Positions 60,142 to 64,000 of a DNA stretch of 64,000 nucleotides are shown here, piece by piece. This DNA is from Alphaproteobacteria bacterium (GTDB lineage Bacteria; Pseudomonadota; Alphaproteobacteria; Rhizobiales; Methyloligellaceae): positions 62,001-126,000 of the forward strand of contig VGDX01000005.1 in NCBI GenBank assembly GCA_016869535.1, read 5' to 3'. The notes below the pieces were generated by a model. The model worked only from the letters and a program-made list of their open reading frames with translations. It had not been told where the DNA came from and ran no database searches. The first letter of the stretch is position 1. Every line of letters begins with the position of its first letter. The translations under genes were made by a program, and so were the position numbers.

Positions 60142-62433
60142 ATGTTGCTGGCGCGCGCCGCGCGTGAGGCAGTTTTCGCTGTCGCAGGCCTGAAATGGCA
60201 GGATCTGCGGGAGATCGCCGGGCATCACCTCCCCAGGGCGGAGTTGCTGCGCCGCCTCGTTCCCATCCTCCTCATCGCCTTTGCCGCCGTCACCTTCACC
60301 GGCTTCATCTTCCAGATCGTCAAGGACAGACGCGCGGTCATCGACACAGGCCGCCATCAATTGATGCTGCTCGCCGATGTCGCGGTCCTCAACCTCAAGG
60401 GTGAGACTCTCGGCAAAACCACCGATTGGCAGACCGCGCTTGCCACGAGCCTGCCCAAGGGGGCGCTGCGCGACGGCCGTACCGCTCTCCTCGCCGGCCC
60501 TGACGGAACTATCCAGGCCCGCGCTCCGCGTGAGGGCATCCAAGGCAATGATCTTCTCGCCATTCTCGGACCGCAACAGCCGCTGACCATTCTCGGCGCC
60601 GATGCCGGCGTGTTGCGCCTGACCTTGGCCGACGGCAACGACGTCATCGCCACGGTGCGCGACATTCCCGCCAGCGACGCGCAACTGGCGTTTATCCAGC
60701 CGGTTCACATGGTGCTCGCCAAATGGCGCGAGGACATGGTCCTCAAGATCACGCTCCTCGTATGCATGGGGCTGGTACTGGCGCTGCTCGCCGGCGGGCT
60801 CTGGTATCTTGCGCCCGTCATCCGGAAGGAGCGCGCCAGCGAGAGTGACGATGTGTGGAGCGGCGAACTGACCGATGCGCTGCCTGGCTGCGGGCTTTGG
60901 CGCTGGAATCTGGCCCGCGGTCACCTGCGCTGGTCGACGCCGATGTATGTGCTGCTCGGGCTCGAGCCTCGCAACGAAGCGATGCCGTTTCGCACCGTCG
61001 CACGGCGCTTGCATCCCGACGACAATCTGCTCGCCGAGATCGAGCGGCGTCTTCGCGAGCAAGCCTCCCATTTCGATGAGTGCTTCCGGCTGCGCCACAA
61101 GGAAGGTCATTGGATCAGGCTCAGGCTGCGTGGCCATATCACGCGGAACCTCGACACGCGCGAGCCGTGCCTCACAGGCATCGCCGTGCTTGCCGACCAG
61201 GAAGCGGCAGCCGGATCGCCGGATGAGAATGCGCGGCTGCGCGACGCGGTCGAGACCATCTCCGAGGCATTCGTGCTGTGGGACGATCAGAATCGCCTGG
61301 TGATGTGCAACAGCAAGTACCAGCAGTTCCACGGCCTGCCCGACGATTCGACCCGTCCCGGCAGTCCCTATGACGAGGTCATCGCCGCGGCGTCCGAGCC
61401 GATCGTATCGAAGCGCGTCCCCGTGACCGGCAAGGACGCCGACAATTCACGCACCTACGAGGCGCAGATCGAGGACGGCCGCTGGCTGCACATCAATGAG
61501 CGGCGCACGCGTGACGGCGGTTATGTCAGCGTCGGCACCGATATCACCGTGCTGAAGGAGAGCCAGCAACGGCTCGCCGAAAACGAGCAACAGCTCAAGG
61601 CGAGCGTCGCCGAGCTCAGCCTGTCGCGCCGCGAGCTGGAGCAGCAGAAGCAACAACTTGTTGATTTAGCTGAGAAATATGCAGCCGAAAAGAACCGCGC
61701 TGAGGCCGCCAACCAGGCCAAGTCCGAGTTCCTCGCCAATATCAGCCATGAGCTGCGCACGCCGCTCAACGCGGTGATCGGTTTCTCTGAGGTGATGCAA
61801 CAGGCGCTGTTCGGTCCGCTCGGTCATGCCAAATATCAGGAATATGCGCGCGACATTTATGAGAGCGGCACCTACCTGCTCGAGGTGATCAACGACATTC
61901 TCGACATGTCGAAGATCGAGGCGGGACGCATGTCGCTCGGCGTCGGCAAGGTGGATGTGGGGGACATCATCGCCGACAGCATGAAGGTGGTGAGTCAGGC
62001 GGCAGCCGACCGCGATATCGCGCTCGAACGGCACGGGCCGGCGCATCTGACCCTCGAAGGCGACCGCCGCGCCATCAAGCAAGTGTGCCTCAATCTTCTG
62101 TCGAACGCCGTCAAATTCACGCGCGACGGCGGACGCGTCGAAGTGCAGCTGTCACGCGCCAAGGGTCAGGTGAAGATCGCCATCAAGGACAGCGGCATCG
62201 GCATTCCCGAGGCCGACATTGCCAAGCTCGGGCGCCCCTTTGAGCAGGTGGAAAACCAGTTCTCCAAGAGCCATCAGGGCAGCGGCCTTGGTCTTGCCAT
62301 CAGCCGTGCGCTGGTCGAACTGCATGGCGGCAGTCTGAAGATCACGAGCCGTGAAGGCGAAGGCACCACCGTTACCTGCCTCTTGCCGTTGCACGCGGTT
62401 ATCGACGAAGCCCCCCTCGTCCGCTCCGCCTGA
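60142..62433 (+). CDS. PleC-like membrane sensor histidine kinase
   Basis: Role: cell-cycle or polarity kinase/phosphatase for DivK-like receivers in Rhizobiales. Seen: 763 residues; two membrane helices (residues ~36-57 and ~200-222) enclosing a ~140-residue periplasmic domain; two PAS-type domains, the first near LWRWNLARGHLRWSTPMYVL and the second near ISEAFVLWDDQNRLVMCNSK; a coiled coil; H-box FLANISHELRTPLNAVIGFS with FSEVMQQALFGPLGHAKYQE; N-box, G1 DSGIGIP, F-box RPFEQV, G2 GSGLGLAIS. The H-box and position next to glnE are as in PleC homologues. No receiver domain is attached. ATG after GGGGG. Confidence 0.9.
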   Translation: MLLARAAREAVFAVAGLKWQDLREIAGHHLPRAELLRRLVPILLIAFAAVTFTGFIFQIVKDRRAVIDTGRHQLMLLADVAVLNLKGETLGKTTDWQTALATSLPKGALRDGRTALLAGPDGTIQARAPREGIQGNDLLAILGPQQPLTILGADAGVLRLTLADGNDVIATVRDIPASDAQLAFIQPVHMVLAKWREDMVLKITLLVCMGLVLALLAGGLWYLAPVIRKERASESDDVWSGELTDALPGCGLWRWNLARGHLRWSTPMYVLLGLEPRNEAMPFRTVARRLHPDDNLLAEIERRLREQASHFDECFRLRHKEGHWIRLRLRGHITRNLDTREPCLTGIAVLADQEAAAGSPDENARLRDAVETISEAFVLWDDQNRLVMCNSKYQQFHGLPDDSTRPGSPYDEVIAAASEPIVSKRVPVTGKDADNSRTYEAQIEDGRWLHINERRTRDGGYVSVGTDITVLKESQQRLAENEQQLKASVAELSLSRRELEQQKQQLVDLAEKYAAEKNRAEAANQAKSEFLANISHELRTPLNAVIGFSEVMQQALFGPLGHAKYQEYARDIYESGTYLLEVINDILDMSKIEAGRMSLGVGKVDVGDIIADSMKVVSQAAADRDIALERHGPAHLTLEGDRRAIKQVCLNLLSNAVKFTRDGGRVEVQLSRAKGQVKIAIKDSGIGIPEADIAKLGRPFEQVENQFSKSHQGSGLGLAISRALVELHGGSLKITSREGEGTTVTCLLPLHAVIDEAPLVRSA

Positions 62434-62446
62434 TTTTCCCAGTTCG

Positions 62447-64000
62447 CTACGCAACAATCCGGTCGAAGGCGTCGTGCACGGCGGCAAGCGTCTCCTTCAA
62501 TGTCGCTTCGAGCGTGGGGAAGTCTGGCGCGTCGGCGGCACGGGCGAGCAAGTCTTTCAGAGCGCGCGGTGCTTCGTCGGCGGCGAAGGGCTTGTCGAGG
62601 CAGAGCCGCAGCACTTGCGTGAGCGTATGGTAGAGCCGCGCCGCCGGGATCAGAATGTCGGCATCGCCCGGGTTGAGCACACCGGCTTGGGCGAGCCCGG
62701 TCAACGCCGCTTCGGTGTTCTGGTCGAGCGCGCCCGCATGTTCGGCGGCGCTCGTGATCTCCAGGAACTGCGTCAGGAACTCGAGATCGACCAGGCCGCC
62801 GCGCACCTGTTTCAGGTCCCAGATATCGTCCGTGCCCTTCTCCTCCTCGATCTTGGCGCGCATGGTCTTGACCTCCGCGGCAACAGCGGCGCGGTCGCGC
62901 GGGCGGGACAGGACTTCATGGATCGTTCCATAGATCTTCTCGCGCAAGGCAGGCGGCCCTGAGACCACGCGCGCGCGGGTGAGCGCCAGATGCTCCCAGG
63001 TCCAGGCCGAGCCCGTTTGATAATCGACGAAGCTCGAGAGTCTGGCGGCGACCGGCCCCTGATTGCCCGACGGCCGAAGCCGCATATCCACCTGATAGAG
63101 TGATCCTTCGGCGGTCTGCGCCGACAAGGCGGCGATCAGGCGTTGCGTGAAACGCGTGTAATATTGCGTGCCCGGCAGATTGCGCACGCCGTCGGACTGC
63201 GCCGTGTCGCCTTCGTAATCGTAGACGACGATCAGATCGAGATCGGAGGCCGCCGTCATCTCGCATCCGCCGAGCTTGCCCATGGCGATGACCGCCGCCT
63301 GTCCTCCCGGCATGCGTCCATGCTGGTCGATGAGTTCTTTCTCCACGCGTTCGGCGAGTGCCGCAATCAGCGTCTCGGCGAGCGCGGCATAGGCTTCGCC
63401 CGCTTGCCGCGCCGAGATCGTGCCTGAGATCACGCGCACGCCGATCAGGAAACCCTGCTCGCGGCCGACGATGCGCGCGCGGTCGAGCGCATCCTGGTAA
63501 TCGCGTGCCTCGGCGATGGCGCCGGCCACCAGCTCGCGCCGCCGTTCCGGCGTGGGCACCGCACCGAAGAAACCGGGATCGAGCACGGCATCGAGCAGCC
63601 GCGGCCTGCGCGCGATGATCTGGGCTAGCCTTGGCGCCGTTCCCATGATGTCGGCGATCAGCCTCAGCAGACTTGGATTGGCGGCAAGAAGTGAAAAGAG
63701 CTGGAGGCCCGCCGGCATGTTGACGATCGCCTTGTCGAAGGTGGCGAGTGCGAGATCGGGCTCCGCCGTACGGCCGAAGGCATCGAGCAGCGAAGGCAGG
63801 ATCTCGGTCAGCCGCTCGCGCGCCTTCGCGCTGCGGGTCGCGCCGTAACGGCCGGACTGCCAGGCGCGGATCGCTTCGATCGCCGCCTTGGGATTGCCGA
63901 AGCCGAGACGCTCAAGACTTGCAAGCGCGGCGGGGTCGGCTTCGTCCGCCGCCACCACGAGATTGGGTGCGGCACTCGGCGGCTCGGGCAGCTTCTCGAA
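62447..64000 (-). CDS. glnE: Bifunctional glutamine-synthetase adenylyltransferase/deadenylase, C-terminal part
   Basis: Role: adenylylates and deadenylylates glutamine synthetase in nitrogen regulation. Seen: 518 codons open at the right edge, so the N-terminal deadenylylation domain is missing from the window. Present: the linker and C-terminal nucleotidyltransferase domain with AMGKLGGCEMTAASDLDLIV (DxD metal motif), VDMRLRPSGNQGPVA, and DIWDLKQVRGGLVDLEFLTQ, the RGGLxDxEF motif, then the C-terminal helical domain. It is convergent with the PleC-like kinase gene, 13 bases apart. Confidence 0.95.
   Translation of the reverse strand, partial: FEKLPEPPSAAPNLVVAADEADPAALASLERLGFGNPKAAIEAIRAWQSGRYGATRSAKARERLTEILPSLLDAFGRTAEPDLALATFDKAIVNMPAGLQLFSLLAANPSLLRLIADIMGTAPRLAQIIARRPRLLDAVLDPGFFGAVPTPERRRELVAGAIAEARDYQDALDRARIVGREQGFLIGVRVISGTISARQAGEAYAALAETLIAALAERVEKELIDQHGRMPGGQAAVIAMGKLGGCEMTAASDLDLIVVYDYEGDTAQSDGVRNLPGTQYYTRFTQRLIAALSAQTAEGSLYQVDMRLRPSGNQGPVAARLSSFVDYQTGSAWTWEHLALTRARVVSGPPALREKIYGTIHEVLSRPRDRAAVAAEVKTMRAKIEEEKGTDDIWDLKQVRGGLVDLEFLTQFLEITSAAEHAGALDQNTEAALTGLAQAGVLNPGDADILIPAARLYHTLTQVLRLCLDKPFAADEAPRALKDLLARAADAPDFPTLEATLKETLAAVHDAFDRIVA

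Noticed and set aside
60058-61332. 424-codon open frame on the minus strand
   Set aside because: Antisense to the PleC-like kinase, with a His/Gln/Asp-rich composition typical of a shadow frame.
1-64000. CRISPR array, prophage, toxin-antitoxin or other defence cluster
   Set aside because: I saw no regularly spaced direct repeats, phage structural genes, Cas-like or restriction motifs; the window reads as core chromosome.

Overview
The window is chromosomal DNA of an alphaproteobacterium, most likely order Hyphomicrobiales (Rhizobiales). The lineage call is inferred from several things: a PleC-type kinase next to glnE; DUF2865, TIGR02281 aspartic protease, DUF1289 and DUF1045 proteins; an NdvB/NdvC-like beta-glucan locus of the Bradyrhizobium type; high GC; and short palindromic repeats of the kind common in Rhizobiales intergenic DNA. 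I do not claim a genus. Coding density is high, genes are tightly packed, and the content is mostly core metabolism with a thin accessory layer: one IS1380-family insertion sequence and two gene remnants.

Layout. 0-10 kb: an OprD-like porin cut by the left edge; a small secreted protein; a compact minus-strand run (Atm1-like ABC exporter, psd, pssA, cysD, cysNC) joining phosphatidylethanolamine synthesis to sulfate activation; then two secreted proteins with Ig-like/LysM modules. 10-26 kb: LOG hydrolase, GFA protein, the operon cysS - 40-residue membrane protein - cimA - GFA gene, DUF2865 protein, gltX-nadE, class II DAHP synthase, a YbdK-type carboxylate-amine ligase, rpiA-gor-SDR, a remnant of gabD, gph, a small secreted protein and tRNA-Val(CAC). 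26-43 kb: small secreted protein, DoxX, ornithine/lysine decarboxylase, GST, DUF1045, 2OG-Fe(II)-oxygenase-like protein, HIBADH-like dehydrogenase with a convergent Lrp/AsnC regulator, UDG-like protein with an MBL hydrolase, a membrane histidine kinase, DUF1289 plus aspartic protease, CDF metal exporter, phosphomannomutase/phosphoglucomutase, ICMT-like methyltransferase, the HxlR-dusA-TauE run and an alpha/beta hydrolase.

43-64 kb: a substrate-binding-protein remnant fused to the end of a linear amide hydrolase gene, the IS1380 element, a TsdA-like dihaem cytochrome, a Cu/heavy-metal P1B ATPase with YHS and HMBD metal-binding domains, a beta-1,3/1,6-glucan locus (GH17-GT2 synthase, small secreted accessory protein, GH17 membrane protein, small membrane protein), a winged-helix/TPR regulator, a secreted protein with a clear terminator, pepN, a PleC-like sensor kinase, and the C-terminal part of glnE at the right edge.

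I see no CRISPR array, prophage, integron or obvious defence system. The parts most worth a second look are the overlooked 40-residue membrane protein translationally coupled to cysS and cimA, the lipid-plus-sulfate operon, the beta-glucan locus, and the repeated sequences upstream of the Lrp and HxlR regulators. All family assignments come from reading motifs by eye; no database search was run.
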